A stretch of DNA of 64,000 nucleotides from Paenibacillus stellifer. GTDB lineage: Bacteria; Bacillota; Bacilli; Paenibacillales; Paenibacillaceae. The stretch spans positions 1,394,501 to 1,458,500 of the forward strand of contig NZ_CP009286.1 of NCBI RefSeq assembly GCF_000758685.1, written 5' to 3'. Shown here piece by piece: positions 44,089 through 52,652 of the stretch; the first letter of the stretch is position 1; every line of letters begins with the position of its first letter. Below the pieces are notes generated by a model. That model was not told the DNA's origin. It saw only the letters and a list, made by a program, of their open reading frames with translations, and made no database searches. Position numbers and translations under genes: made by a program.

Positions 44089-44117
44089 ATTATACACGTT
44101 TTTACGTCATTTTCCAA
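44089..44117 (-). promoter_or_regulatory. sigma-A promoter for the minus-strand XRE gene
   Basis: Read on the minus strand: TTGGAA (44117-44112), 17-bp spacer, TATAAT (44094-44089), about 70 bp before the ATG. Confidence 0.7.
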
Positions 44118-44131
44118 TATAAAAATACCTT

Positions 44132-44143
44132 AATTACGTAATT
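44132..44143. promoter_or_regulatory. palindrome between divergent XRE genes
   Basis: AATTACGTAATT, perfect 12-bp palindrome 33 bp before the plus-strand XRE start and 15 bp behind the minus-strand -35 box; ACGT cores recur nearby (around 44104). Candidate operator for one of the XRE proteins. Confidence 0.45.
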
Positions 44144-44175
44144 TTTTCCTTATTTGTGGGGAAGGCGGTTTGTGC

Positions 44176-44550
44176 ATGCAGTCGATTTATGAACGGATTG
44201 AATACTTGATTGATCAGAAAGGCATGACCAAAAAAGCATTCTGTGAGCAGCTCGGCATCAGCACGGGTAATCTGGGAGACTGGAAAAGGGGCAAGTCGAC
44301 GCCGGGAACCCATAAATTGATAGAGATTGGCTCCTTCTTCGGTGTAAGCCTGGACTGGCTCATTCTGGGGCGTCCCCCTGTGGACCCGGTGATCCGGGAA
44401 GGCGGGGAGGATTATTTTTTTGAGCTTAAGCGGCAATTCGATTGCCGGTTAGACGAGCTTTTGCCGGAAGAGAAGACCTTTATCGAGGAATATATCGCCT
44501 TCGCCGAGTACCGCAGAAGCAAACGGAATAAGGGCAAAGAACAATCTTGA
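44176..44550 (+). CDS. XRE-family helix-turn-helix regulator
   Basis: A 124-residue protein with an N-terminal HTH_3 domain (IDQKGMTKKAFCEQLGISTG, KRGKSTPGTHKLIEI) and an acidic C-terminal tail of about 50 residues (RQFDCRLDELLPEEKTFIEE). ATG 44176 follows GGGGAAGG. Resembles small phage-type or host regulators. Confidence 0.83.
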   Translation: MQSIYERIEYLIDQKGMTKKAFCEQLGISTGNLGDWKRGKSTPGTHKLIEIGSFFGVSLDWLILGRPPVDPVIREGGEDYFFELKRQFDCRLDELLPEEKTFIEEYIAFAEYRRSKRNKGKEQS

Positions 44551-44559
44551 TATTTCTGC

Positions 44560-44588
44560 TTTACTTTTGTTTTACATAAGAGTATAAT
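44560..44588 (+). promoter_or_regulatory. promoter for tRNA-Leu copy 2
   Basis: TTTACT (44560-44565), 17-bp spacer, TATAAT (44583-44588), 36 bases before the tRNA. Confidence 0.7.
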
Positions 44589-44623
44589 CATTTGTGTTGG
44601 TCTTCAAAAAAGACTTTCACCGC

Positions 44624-44706
44624 GCGGTAGTGGTGGAATGGCAGACACGCTATCTTGAGGGGGTAGTGGGCGTACGCCCGTGGAGGTTCGAGTCCTCTCT
44701 ACCGCA
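44624..44706 (+). tRNA. tRNA-Leu (GAG), copy 2
   Basis: Identical to copy 1 at 41229 over 83 bases except one position in the variable arm (GGGCGTACGCCC, fully paired here). Its own promoter and terminator flank it. Confidence 0.95.
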
Positions 44707-44715
44707 TATATAAGA

Positions 44716-44751
44716 AACAGCTTCGCTGGATGACAGCGGGGCTGTTTTTTT
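44716..44751 (+). terminator. intrinsic terminator after tRNA-Leu copy 2
   Basis: AACAGC/GCTGTT outer and CGCTG/CAGCG inner stems followed by T7. Confidence 0.9.
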
Positions 44752-44886
44752 GTGATATCCCCCGTCTCATGCTGGAAACTTGTATTGGGGTCTGCAAAGC
44801 GTTATGCTATTAATACTGAGTTGTTTCATGGGAATAGACTACATATTGGATTGATTTTTGATTTGTAAAATTAGGAGGCGCGACAA

Positions 44887-45819
44887 ATGGGAAGAATCGC
44901 GAAAAATCTGACGGACCTGATTGGCAATACGCCGCTGCTGGAACTGACGAGCTTTGAGAAGGAAGGAGCAAAGGCCAGGGTCCTCGCCAAGCTGGAATAT
45001 TTCAATCCGGCCGGAAGCGTGAAGGACCGCATCGGCTATGCCATGCTGAAGGATGCCGAGGACAAAGGAATCATTAACAAAGATACGGTGATCATCGAGC
45101 CTACCAGCGGCAATACCGGGATCGGGCTGGCTTTCGCGGCGGCGGCGCTTGGATACCGCCTCATTATTATTTTGCCGGAATCCTTCAGTTTAGAGCGCCG
45201 GAAGCTGCTGAAGCAGCTCGGAGCGGAGCTGGTGCTGACCCAGGCCTCCGAAGGCATGTCGGGTGCGATCCGCAAGGCCCAGGAGCTGTCTGCCGAAATA
45301 CCGAATTCCTTCATTCCCCAGCAATTCGAGAATCCGGCGAATCCCGATGTTCACCGCCGGACAACCGCCGAGGAAATCTGGAACGATGCCGATGGTACGG
45401 TAGACGTATTTGTAGCCGGTGTCGGTACTGGAGGTACGGTTTCCGGAGTGGGGGAAGGGCTGAAGCAGCATAATCCGAACGTTCGCATCGTGGCGGTGGA
45501 ACCGTCGGGTTCGCCCGTGCTGTCCGGCGGACAGCGGGGACCACATGCTATTCAGGGAATCGGGGCCGGGTTCGTCCCGGGGAACTTCAACCGCAGCGTA
45601 GTCGATGAAATCGTCACAGTCGGCAATGAAGATGCGATCCGTACAGCTCAGACACTGGCCAAAACAGAGGGACTTCTGGTCGGAATATCGTCAGGGGCGG
45701 CAGCGTTCGCAGCGCTTCAGCTTGCCAAGCGGGAAGAATACGCAGGGAAGACGATTGTCACTCTTCTTCCGGATACCGGCGAGCGGTATTTGTCCACCGA
45801 TTTGTTCCCCGAGGAATAA
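44887..45819 (+). CDS. cysK: cysteine synthase (stand-alone copy)
   Basis: A 310-residue O-acetylserine sulfhydrylase with [13 protein letters not shown] lysine K46 (NPAGSVKDR), PTSGNTG and [10 protein letters not shown]. It is more similar to the CysK at 7325 than to the 13301 enzyme. AGGAGG precedes the ATG; it is monocistronic with a terminator behind it. As the free-standing copy it is the better candidate for the housekeeping enzyme. Confidence 0.94.
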   Translation: MGRIAKNLTDLIGNTPLLELTSFEKEGAKARVLAKLEYFNPAGSVKDRIGYAMLKDAEDKGIINKDTVIIEPTSGNTGIGLAFAAAALGYRLIIILPESFSLERRKLLKQLGAELVLTQASEGMSGAIRKAQELSAEIPNSFIPQQFENPANPDVHRRTTAEEIWNDADGTVDVFVAGVGTGGTVSGVGEGLKQHNPNVRIVAVEPSGSPVLSGGQRGPHAIQGIGAGFVPGNFNRSVVDEIVTVGNEDAIRTAQTLAKTEGLLVGISSGAAAFAALQLAKREEYAGKTIVTLLPDTGERYLSTDLFPEE

Positions 45820-45855
45820 AATTATTTGGAGCACATTATTCATAGCGAGAACAGC

Positions 45856-45887
45856 AAAGGCGGCCTCCCTTAAGGAGACCGCCTTTT
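45856..45887. terminator. bidirectional terminator between cysK and gpx
   Basis: AAAGGCGG / CCGCCTTT stem with T4 on the right and A-run on the left, located between convergent genes. Confidence 0.85.
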
Positions 45888-45889
45888 CG

Positions 45890-46372
45890 TCATTTGTCCA
45901 GCAAAGCTTGAATCTCGTCCTGCAAGCTCTCCGGGGTTGTGGTCGGGGCGAATCGCTTCAGCACGCGGCCCTCGCGGTCCACCAGAAATTTGGTGAAGTT
46001 CCATTTGACCCGCTTGGAGCCGAGAGCTCCGGGCGCTTCCTTCGTCAGATGCTTGAACAGGGGATGGGCGTTATCGCCGTTGACGTCGATTTTTTCATAC
46101 ATGGGAAAGGTAACACCGTAGTTCAACTGGCAGAATTCCTCGATCTCATCGCTGTTTCCGGGTTCCTGGGATGCGAATTGGTTGCTCGGAAAGCCGAGAA
46201 CTTCGAATCCGCGGTCCTTGAATTTGTCGTACACTTCCTGCAGACCTTTGTATTGGGGAGTGAAGCCGCATTTACTGGCCGTGTTCACAATCAGCAGCAC
46301 TTTGCCTTCGTACTTGGACAAGGATTCTTCATTACCCCGAAGGGTGTTGGCTTGATAATCGTAAATGCTCAA
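45890..46372 (-). CDS. glutathione peroxidase-family thiol peroxidase
   Basis: A 160-residue GPx-fold peroxidase with Cys35 (NTASKCGFTPQY) instead of selenocysteine, plus GFPSNQF and WNFTKFLVD. In bacilli, which lack glutathione, such enzymes probably use thioredoxin or bacillithiol. The start is TTG 46372 with AAGGAGG 8 nt upstream. Confidence 0.92.
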   Translation of the reverse strand: MSIYDYQANTLRGNEESLSKYEGKVLLIVNTASKCGFTPQYKGLQEVYDKFKDRGFEVLGFPSNQFASQEPGNSDEIEEFCQLNYGVTFPMYEKIDVNGDNAHPLFKHLTKEAPGALGSKRVKWNFTKFLVDREGRVLKRFAPTTTPESLQDEIQALLDK

Positions 46373-46492
46373 CGGAAGGGCCTCCTTAATTATGATTTTA
46401 TACTATTTAATTGTACACTATTTATTTAAGGGGTCAATATCTTTTATTTTTTCCGTTTCAAAGTCTTGACGAAGTTTAAATACATAGGGAGA

Positions 46493-46530
46493 CGAACTTG
46501 AGTAAAAAGGGTCTTGGATGCTCAAGTTCG
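46493..46530 (+). promoter_or_regulatory. inverted repeat in the ohr leader
   Basis: CGAACTTGAG (46493-46502) and CTCAAGTTCG (46521-46530), perfect 10-bp arms around an 18-base loop, 44 bp before the ohr start. It could be an mRNA hairpin or a binding site for an OhrR-like repressor. Confidence 0.5.
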
Positions 46531-46573
46531 GTTTGTTCATTCCAAATTTGTTCAGGCAAAGGAGACGATTGCA

Positions 46574-47008
46574 ATGAAAGCACTGTATACGGCCTCAGCG
46601 ACGGTTCGCGGCGGGCGTGAAGGATCTTTCGAATCCTCCGACGGGGCCTTGAAGCATAACCTTAGCATGCCCAAAGAGCTGGGAGGTCCGGGCGGTTCCG
46701 GCACCAATCCCGAGCAGCTGTTCGCGGCAGGCTATGGCGCCTGTTACGAGAGCGCTCTGGCCAACGTGGCCCGCAAGGAGGGCGTGAAGCTGCAGGACGT
46801 GGAAGTTGTGTCCAACGTATCGATCGGCAAGGACGAGAGCGACGGCGGATTCAAGCTGGCGGTTACTCTGGATGTGAAAATGACCGGTGTCGACCATGCC
46901 AAGGCGGAGGAGCTTGCGAAGAAGGCGCATGATTTCTGTCCGTACTCCAAAGCGACGAGAGGCAATATCGACGTCAACCTGAATGTCGTGGAGATGAGCC
47001 GGCAGTAA
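46574..47008 (+). CDS. organic hydroperoxide resistance protein (Ohr/OsmC family)
   Basis: A 144-residue peroxidase that reduces organic hydroperoxides with two redox cysteines, Cys57 (AAGYGACYESAL) and Cys122 (DFCPYSKATRGN). ATG 46574 is preceded by AAAGGAG; the longer upstream frame has none. Subclass Ohr rather than OsmC by its length and GGPGGSGTNPEQLF motif. No ohrR regulator is adjacent. Confidence 0.92.
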   Translation: MKALYTASATVRGGREGSFESSDGALKHNLSMPKELGGPGGSGTNPEQLFAAGYGACYESALANVARKEGVKLQDVEVVSNVSIGKDESDGGFKLAVTLDVKMTGVDHAKAEELAKKAHDFCPYSKATRGNIDVNLNVVEMSRQ

Positions 47009-47048
47009 GCTGTCGTCATTAATGTTAAAATGAATACCTGGAATCGGT

Positions 47049-47086
47049 ATCCCCGTTCTTTCTTCCGGGAAAGGGCGGGGATTTTT
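47049..47086 (+). terminator. intrinsic terminator after ohr
   Basis: ATCCCCG / CGGGGAT with inner CTTTC/GAAAG stem, followed by T5. Confidence 0.85.
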
Positions 47087-47208
47087 GCGCGCATATAGAG
47101 GGGGCCTTCGGTTGACATCACCTGCAAAATTCTTTAAGATGTCTAAGTATCTGAAGCAACGGAAATACGCTTGGAATGAGCCAAAATTTAAGATAATAGG
47201 TGATGAAC

Positions 47209-47487
47209 ATGTCTTATAAACCCGTAATCACGAACGTGACCAAAGCCAGCAGCAACGAAAAGGAAGGGCTGTACGAATTCATTCTCAAGCTCGCCGACGG
47301 AACGGAGTGCCGGGCTTTCTACCACCGCAATCCGGAATGGAGAATGACGAACATCAGCCGTCTGCTGAAGACGCCTTGTCCGGTATGCCGCAAAGACTTC
47401 ATCTGTAAATGTATGGAAGCCTTCACGGGCGAGTTGGAAGATCAGATGATTGGCGACAACTGGATCGAGAAGACAGTAGGCGAATAA
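47209..47487 (+). CDS. small cysteine-motif protein of unknown function (92 aa)
   Basis: I do not recognise the family. The protein has a cluster of cysteines, CPVCRKDFICKC near residue 57-68, that could bind zinc, and otherwise a soluble mixed fold. ATG 47209 is preferred over ATG 47203 for spacing from AGGTG. A terminator follows. Confidence 0.75.
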   Translation: MSYKPVITNVTKASSNEKEGLYEFILKLADGTECRAFYHRNPEWRMTNISRLLKTPCPVCRKDFICKCMEAFTGELEDQMIGDNWIEKTVGE

Positions 47488-47508
47488 GGCCACAGCAAGA
47501 GCGTGAGG

Positions 47509-47533
47509 CGCGGGAGCATTCCCGCGTTTTTTT
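47509..47533 (+). terminator. intrinsic terminator
   Basis: CGCGGGA / TCCCGCG stem with 4-base loop, then T7. Confidence 0.9.
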
Positions 47534-47623
47534 ATTTTTTGATGAATGTATAAGCTTCGCTGGAGTTATCCTAGTTTGCCCGAAAATGGGGAATGATACG
47601 GGTACAGGAAGGGGGGACAGAAC

Positions 47624-48121
47624 TTGAAGGAGCGAGAGTCCGCGCAGGACATGAAGACCGGGAACTCCGGGATAACAGCAGGCGGCGATGCGCCGCCGGC
47701 AGAGATTGCAAGGCTGGAGGATGCCGGGAAGGAGTCCATTGTGCTGATTGACGGCGTCTGCCATTTATGCCAGTGGATCGTCGCTTTTATCATCCCCCGA
47801 GACCCGGAGGGGCGGTTCCGCTTCGCGCCGCTGCAGAGCGATATCGGGCGGTATTTATTGAAGCGGGGCGGGCTTAATGCGGAACAGCTGGATACCGTCG
47901 TGCTGATCGAGCAGGGCCGTTATTATTCGCATTCCGCGGCGGCACTGCGCATTCTGCGGCGCCTTCCGTTTCCGTGGCCGGCCGCCTATGCGCTGATCGC
48001 CGTTCCGCGACCGCTTCGGGACCATCTGTACTCCTTCGTGGCCCGGAACCGCTACCGCTGGTTCGGCCGGGATGACCGCTGTCTGATGCCCACTCCCGAC
48101 ATTAAGCGGCGATTCCTCTAA
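47624..48121 (+). CDS. DCC-family thiol-disulfide oxidoreductase-like protein (DUF393, YuxK type)
   Basis: A 165-residue protein with the DUF393 motif LIDGVCHLCQWIVAF (DGxCxLC) near residue 46-60 and the conserved FAPLQS and HSAAALRIL segments. The DxxCxxC-type motif suggests thiol redox activity; no substrate is known. The N-terminal 35 residues are a low-complexity extension. TTG 47624 has GGAAGGGGGG upstream. Confidence 0.85.
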   Translation: MKERESAQDMKTGNSGITAGGDAPPAEIARLEDAGKESIVLIDGVCHLCQWIVAFIIPRDPEGRFRFAPLQSDIGRYLLKRGGLNAEQLDTVVLIEQGRYYSHSAAALRILRRLPFPWPAAYALIAVPRPLRDHLYSFVARNRYRWFGRDDRCLMPTPDIKRRFL

Positions 48122-48159
48122 ATGCATTCCCTGGAAGGAAACATTCCGATTTTTAAATA

Positions 48160-48189
48160 TTGCCGAGTTCCTCTTAGGTATGCTAGTAT
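48160..48189 (+). promoter_or_regulatory. possible promoter of the Tad operon
   Basis: TTGCCG (48160-48165), 18-bp spacer, TAGTAT (48184-48189). Weak match; it is offered only because it precedes the terminator-like leader hairpin at 48219. Confidence 0.3.
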
Positions 48190-48218
48190 AACTGTAAATT
48201 AAAGGAATCAGCAACGGA

Positions 48219-48265
48219 AGCACCGTTCATTGACCGTTTGACGCGGTTATTGACGGTGCTTTTTT
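48219..48265 (+). terminator. intrinsic terminator upstream of tadZ
   Basis: AGCACCGT / ACGGTGCT with a further inner stem, then T6, 31 nt before tadZ. It may end the 47624 transcript or act as a leader attenuator of the Tad operon. Confidence 0.75.
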
Positions 48266-48295
48266 GTGCTGTTTTGGACAAAAGGGGGAGTAAAT

Positions 48296-49471
48296 ATGGC
48301 CGCTGGCATTGTGTTTGCGGTGCGTGAGACCGAGTATATCGAACCGCTGCTGCACTACATCCAGCACAGTGAGTATGGCGAAATGCTGAAGGTGAAGGCG
48401 TTCAGCCGAATGGAGGCTTTCAGGGATTATATGAAGCGCGGAGAGACGCCGGATGCTGTGGTAGGCGATCCCGAATTCATTGAAGCCTGGCTGGTGGAAG
48501 GACGCTCGGAGGTGCCTTGGGCAGTTCTGGACGAGAACGGGAGCATGGCTGCTTGGAGCAACGGCAGTGCGGCTCATGGAAGAAGAATTGCCAAATACCA
48601 GGCGCTGCCTTCCCTGCTGTCCGCCGTGATTCAGTTGGGCAAGCTGAGACGGACCCGCAAGGAGGGGCGGTCTGATGGCGGTCCGCTTGTCATCGGGGTC
48701 GTCTCGCCCAGCGGCAGCAGCGGCAAGACGACGGTGGCGATGAATATGGCGAAGCTGTTCGGAAGCCAGGGGCTGTCCGTGTTCTATCTCAACCTGGAGG
48801 CGGTGAACAGCAGCGGACTGTATCTGCGTCCTCCCGGAGGAAGCGGGCCGGGACTTGAACGGCTGCTCTACGAGATCCAGGCCTCGCGCGAGCGGGAGAA
48901 GCCGGAGGAAATTGCGATCGCTCCCTATGCGGTCAGATTGGATGCGCTGCGCTGCGATACGTTCCGGCCTGTTGCTAACGTGAAGGAAATGCTGCAGATG
49001 AGCGAAAGGGACGCCAGAGAGCTGATCGCTCGGCTCGCGGCGGATGGAGGTTATGATCTTATCCTTATCGATACCGGCGACATTGATGAAGACCGGACAA
49101 GGGGGGCGATGGCGTGCAGCGACCGGCTCGTCTGGGTGATCCGGGACGATGAGGCCAGCGCCTATAAGCTGGGAAGATGGGCGTCTCATCTCGAGGAGAT
49201 GCAGGATTCCCATCCGGAGGCGATAGCCGATCTGCGGGAGCGCAGTCTGCTCGCGGTGAACTTCGTCAAGGATGGAGTAAGGCAGATCCAACTTCCCGAA
49301 CACTTGGAGCCGGATGCGGTTCTGCCCTATATTTCCTCCTGGAGTCTGCCTGGAATTGGGGAGCTTCTGCTTAATTCCCCTCCATTTCAGCATGGCATTG
49401 CCAGCTTGTGCCAGGCGATTACTGGGGCTCCGCAGGCGGAGGCGGTTCTTTCATCCGGTGTGAGGACATGA
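48296..49471 (+). CDS. TadZ/CpaE-like MinD-family ATPase
   Basis: A 391-residue protein with an N-terminal receiver-like domain (1-120) and a MinD/ParA-type ATPase domain. The P-loop SPSGSSGKTTVAMNMA keeps the second lysine but lacks the first KGG signature lysine; LILIDTGDIDEDRTRG follows as switch II. TadZ positions the pilus assembly machine at the cell pole. ATG 48296 follows AAAGGGGGAG. It overlaps tadA by ATGA. Confidence 0.85.
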   Translation: MAAGIVFAVRETEYIEPLLHYIQHSEYGEMLKVKAFSRMEAFRDYMKRGETPDAVVGDPEFIEAWLVEGRSEVPWAVLDENGSMAAWSNGSAAHGRRIAKYQALPSLLSAVIQLGKLRRTRKEGRSDGGPLVIGVVSPSGSSGKTTVAMNMAKLFGSQGLSVFYLNLEAVNSSGLYLRPPGGSGPGLERLLYEIQASREREKPEEIAIAPYAVRLDALRCDTFRPVANVKEMLQMSERDARELIARLAADGGYDLILIDTGDIDEDRTRGAMACSDRLVWVIRDDEASAYKLGRWASHLEEMQDSHPEAIADLRERSLLAVNFVKDGVRQIQLPEHLEPDAVLPYISSWSLPGIGELLLNSPPFQHGIASLCQAITGAPQAEAVLSSGVRT

Positions 49472-50727
49472 GCGACGAACTGTTCCGAACCCTCCGCAGC
49501 GATATCCGCGCAGGCCTTGATGTAAGATCATCCGTTGGCGATGAAGAGCTGATTACGCATATCGAGCGGACGATCTTTGATCGGGAGGAGCTGAAGTCGC
49601 TGACGGCGCATGAGAAGCATGCCCTTGTCCGCCGGCTGTTCGATTCCTTCCGGGGGCTTGATGTGCTGCAGCCGCTGGTGGATAACCCGGCTATCAGCGA
49701 GATTATGGTGAACAGCTACCGGGAAATTTTTGTCGAGGAGGAGGGTGAAATCCGCCGTCTGCCGGAAGGGTTTGAATCGGCCGCGCGGCTGGAGGATATT
49801 ATCCAGGTTATCGTCTCCGACGTCAACCGGGTCGTCAACGAGTCGTCTCCGATTGTGGATGCCCGTCTCCGAAACGGCTCGCGGGTCAATGTTGTGCTTC
49901 CGCCTGTGGCGCTGAAGGGACCGGCGATGACGATCCGCAAGTTCCCGGATTCTCCGATGACGATGGAGGATCTGGTACGGAGGGAGACACTCGGCGAAGA
50001 AGCGGCAGAGCTGCTGCGGCTCCTGGTTGCGGCGAAGTACAACCTCTTCATCAGCGGCGGCACGGGATCAGGCAAGACGACCTTTCTCAATGCCTTGTCC
50101 CAGTTCATTCCGCCGGAGGAACGCGTAGTTACCATCGAGGATTCGGCGGAGCTGCAAATCGTAACCGTCCCGAATCTGGTGTCGCTGGAGACCCGAAACG
50201 CGAATACGGAAGGCAAAGGCGAAATTACGATCCGCGATTTGATCCGCTCCTCGCTTCGCATGCGCCCCAATCGGATCGTTGTCGGCGAGGTGCGGGGTGC
50301 AGAGGCGCTTGATATGCTGCAGGCGATGAACACCGGACATGAAGGCAGCTTGTCTTCCGGTCACTCGAATAGCGCCCGTGACATGCTCAGCCGGCTGGAG
50401 ACGATGGTGCTAAGCGGCGCGGAGCTTCCGGTTCAGGTCGTCAGACAGCAGATCGGGTCGGCGATTGATATCATCATTCACCTGGCCCGCCTCCGGGACC
50501 GGACGAGAAGAGTTGTTGAGATTTGCGAAGTCACCGGAATGGCTGAGGGTGAAGTGCAGTTGAACCCCCTGTTCGAGTTCCGTGAAGACGGGGAGAACAA
50601 GGGCCGGATCAAGGGCGTGCTAGCGCCCTGCGGAAATCCTCTGAAGAACACCGCGAAGCTTGAGATGGCGGGAGTCCGGAAGAACCCGCTGAAGCGTTTC
50701 GAAGTAACCGGGGCGGGGAGAGGATGA
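49468..50727 (+). CDS. tadA: TadA/CpaF secretion ATPase
   Basis: A 419-residue type II/IV secretion ATPase powering pilus assembly. It has Walker A SGGTGSGKTTFLNAL, the Asp box VTIEDSAELQ, Walker B RPNRIVVGEVRGAEALDML and the His box NTGHEGSLSSGHSNS. ATG 49468 overlaps the tadZ stop. Confidence 0.95.
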   Translation: MSDELFRTLRSDIRAGLDVRSSVGDEELITHIERTIFDREELKSLTAHEKHALVRRLFDSFRGLDVLQPLVDNPAISEIMVNSYREIFVEEEGEIRRLPEGFESAARLEDIIQVIVSDVNRVVNESSPIVDARLRNGSRVNVVLPPVALKGPAMTIRKFPDSPMTMEDLVRRETLGEEAAELLRLLVAAKYNLFISGGTGSGKTTFLNALSQFIPPEERVVTIEDSAELQIVTVPNLVSLETRNANTEGKGEITIRDLIRSSLRMRPNRIVVGEVRGAEALDMLQAMNTGHEGSLSSGHSNSARDMLSRLETMVLSGAELPVQVVRQQIGSAIDIIIHLARLRDRTRRVVEICEVTGMAEGEVQLNPLFEFREDGENKGRIKGVLAPCGNPLKNTAKLEMAGVRKNPLKRFEVTGAGRG

Positions 50728-51563
50728 GCGGATTGTTGAAGAATAGAGCCTCACGGGTAGTTGTCTCATCTGCGCCCCGCTCAAGAGAAGGGGCCGCCAG
50801 CAGCGCACCGTCTTCCCAAAGGCTGACCGACTATACCATGTATATTCCCGGCCGGAGAGAGAAAGTGCTCGCGGTTCTCACAGGCAGTCTGTTCCTGTTC
50901 GGGATCGGTTATTTATTCTATCACCACCTTGCTCTCGCGCTGCTGGTTTCGGCCGGAGGGCTGCGGGCTCCGCGGATCTGGCAGGATTACCGGCTCAAGC
51001 GAAGGCGTTCCGCGCTGAATCTCCAGTTCAAGCAGATGCTGTTCTCGCTCTCGTCCTCGCTGTCGGCGGGGAGGTCGGTGGAGAATGCTTTCCGGGAGGC
51101 TATACAGGATTTGCGTATGCTTGATCCGGAAGGGGGAAGCGACATGATTGCCGAGCTTGAGATCATATGCGCAAGGCTTGAGTACGGGCAGCCCATCGAA
51201 GAGGCGCTTCAGGATTTCAGCGGCCGGGCGGACATGGAGGATATAAGGCGCTTCGCCGACGTCTTCTCCGTGTCCAAGCGGACGGGCGGGGATCTGGTGG
51301 AGATCGTGCGGCGCACCTCGGCCATTATCGGCGAGAAGCTGGATATCCAGCAGGAGATCGCCGTCAGCATATCCCAGAAACGGTTTGAAGCCAAAGCGCT
51401 GCTGGCGTCTCCGCTCATTATGCTGCTCTTCATGAACATGAGCGCTGCGGATTATATGCAGCCTATGTACACCGGTGCAGGCATGATCATCTCGACTCTG
51501 GCGTTGGCCGGACTCGGCCTGATCTTTCTCTGGATCGGCAAGATCATGAATATTCCGCTGTAA
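50724..51563 (+). CDS. tadB: TadB-like pilus assembly membrane protein
   Basis: A 279-residue GspF/T2SSF-domain protein with two N-terminal helices (about 48-80), the cytoplasmic T2SSF helix bundle, and two C-terminal helices (about 225-275). Start overlaps tadA (ATGA). Forms the inner-membrane platform with TadC. Confidence 0.9.
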   Translation: MSGLLKNRASRVVVSSAPRSREGAASSAPSSQRLTDYTMYIPGRREKVLAVLTGSLFLFGIGYLFYHHLALALLVSAGGLRAPRIWQDYRLKRRRSALNLQFKQMLFSLSSSLSAGRSVENAFREAIQDLRMLDPEGGSDMIAELEIICARLEYGQPIEEALQDFSGRADMEDIRRFADVFSVSKRTGGDLVEIVRRTSAIIGEKLDIQQEIAVSISQKRFEAKALLASPLIMLLFMNMSAADYMQPMYTGAGMIISTLALAGLGLIFLWIGKIMNIPL

Positions 51564-51567
51564 AGGA

Positions 51568-52446
51568 GTGATCATTCTGAGATGGATCTGCGGAGTTGCG
51601 GCGGCCACCTGGCTGGCTGCCTGGCTGATGCTCCGATTGGCAAGCGGCAGCCGCTATGCAGCGCTTCGAAGGCTGCCGGCCGAAGGCATGAAGCTAAGGC
51701 AGATTTCGGAGCCGTTCCTCCTGTTGCTGGAACGGGTGAACGCCGCCGCGAGGTTTCCGGCTTTTGTCTTTCGGCTGCAGCGGTCGATTCAGCGCATTTA
51801 CGGACAGCGGCACAGCACGGAGCTAACGCTCCTGTTCATGGCGGAAATGCTGGCCTATCACTGGCTTCTCTCTCTCAGCGGCTGGGTTCTGGCGGCGCTT
51901 AGCGGGGAAGCGGGACTCCTTGTGCTGGGGCTGGCGCTTGCGGCTGCGCTGCCCGCGGCTCTTGCAGCCGATCTTCACAAGAAGGTCAAGCTGCGCGAGC
52001 AGCTGATGATGATGGAGCTGCCGGAGCTGCTGAACGGCATTGTGCTGCTGGTCGGTGCGGGCGAGACGGTGCAGCGGGCGATCCTTCGCTGCCTGGAGAC
52101 CCGGAAGAGCGACGCGAATCCGCTGTACCGGGAGCTTGCGGTGATGTCGGCGGAGTGGAACGGAGGCTACTCGTTCCAGCAGGCATTCGAGAACTTCAGC
52201 AAGCGCTGCGCGGTGCCAGAGGTCTCGCTCTTTGCGACGACCGTGCTGCTGAATATGCGCAGGGGCGGCGGCGAGTTCGTGCTCGCGCTGAGGGATTTGT
52301 CCCGGCTGCTGTGGGAGAAGCGCAAGGCGGTCAGCCGGACGAGGGGCGAGCAGGCGTCCTCAAAGCTTGTGTTTCCGATGGTTGTTATTTTTCTGATTGT
52401 TATTGTTCTGGTGGGAACGCCGGCTTTTATGATGATGAATATGTAG
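51568..52446 (+). CDS. tadC: TadC-like pilus assembly membrane protein
   Basis: A ~292-residue second platform protein with T2SSF domain and flanking helices. The start is odd: GTG 51568 overlaps the AAAGGAG ribosome binding site (51562-51568), and the properly spaced codons downstream are ATT 51574 and CTG 51577, so a non-standard start is possible. The next ATG (51628-51634 region) would cost part of the first helix. Confidence 0.87.
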   Translation: MIILRWICGVAAATWLAAWLMLRLASGSRYAALRRLPAEGMKLRQISEPFLLLLERVNAAARFPAFVFRLQRSIQRIYGQRHSTELTLLFMAEMLAYHWLLSLSGWVLAALSGEAGLLVLGLALAAALPAALAADLHKKVKLREQLMMMELPELLNGIVLLVGAGETVQRAILRCLETRKSDANPLYRELAVMSAEWNGGYSFQQAFENFSKRCAVPEVSLFATTVLLNMRRGGGEFVLALRDLSRLLWEKRKAVSRTRGEQASSKLVFPMVVIFLIVIVLVGTPAFMMMNM

Positions 52447-52458
52447 GAGGGTGAATAT

Positions 52459-52644
52459 ATGCTGACGTTAGTGGAGAAGGGCAAGAGCTTCTGGCGGGAT
52501 GAAGAAGGGTTGGGAACGCTTGAAATGATTATGATCATCGCCGTGCTGATCGCCGTCGTGCTGCTGTTCAAAGATAAAATTCAGGAAGTTGTGGAGAACC
52601 TGATCGACATCGCCGGCGAGAAGAGCCGGAAGGTTTTCGATTAA
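52459..52644 (+). CDS. Flp-type pilin
   Basis: A 61-residue class IVb pilin: short charged leader ending DEEGLG, then TLEMIMIIAVLIAVVLLF, with the conserved Glu at position 5 after cleavage by the TadV-type peptidase encoded at 56766. AGGAGGG precedes the ATG. Major fibre subunit of the Tad pilus. Confidence 0.93.
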   Translation: MLTLVEKGKSFWRDEEGLGTLEMIMIIAVLIAVVLLFKDKIQEVVENLIDIAGEKSRKVFD

Positions 52645-52652
52645 CCGCCGCC

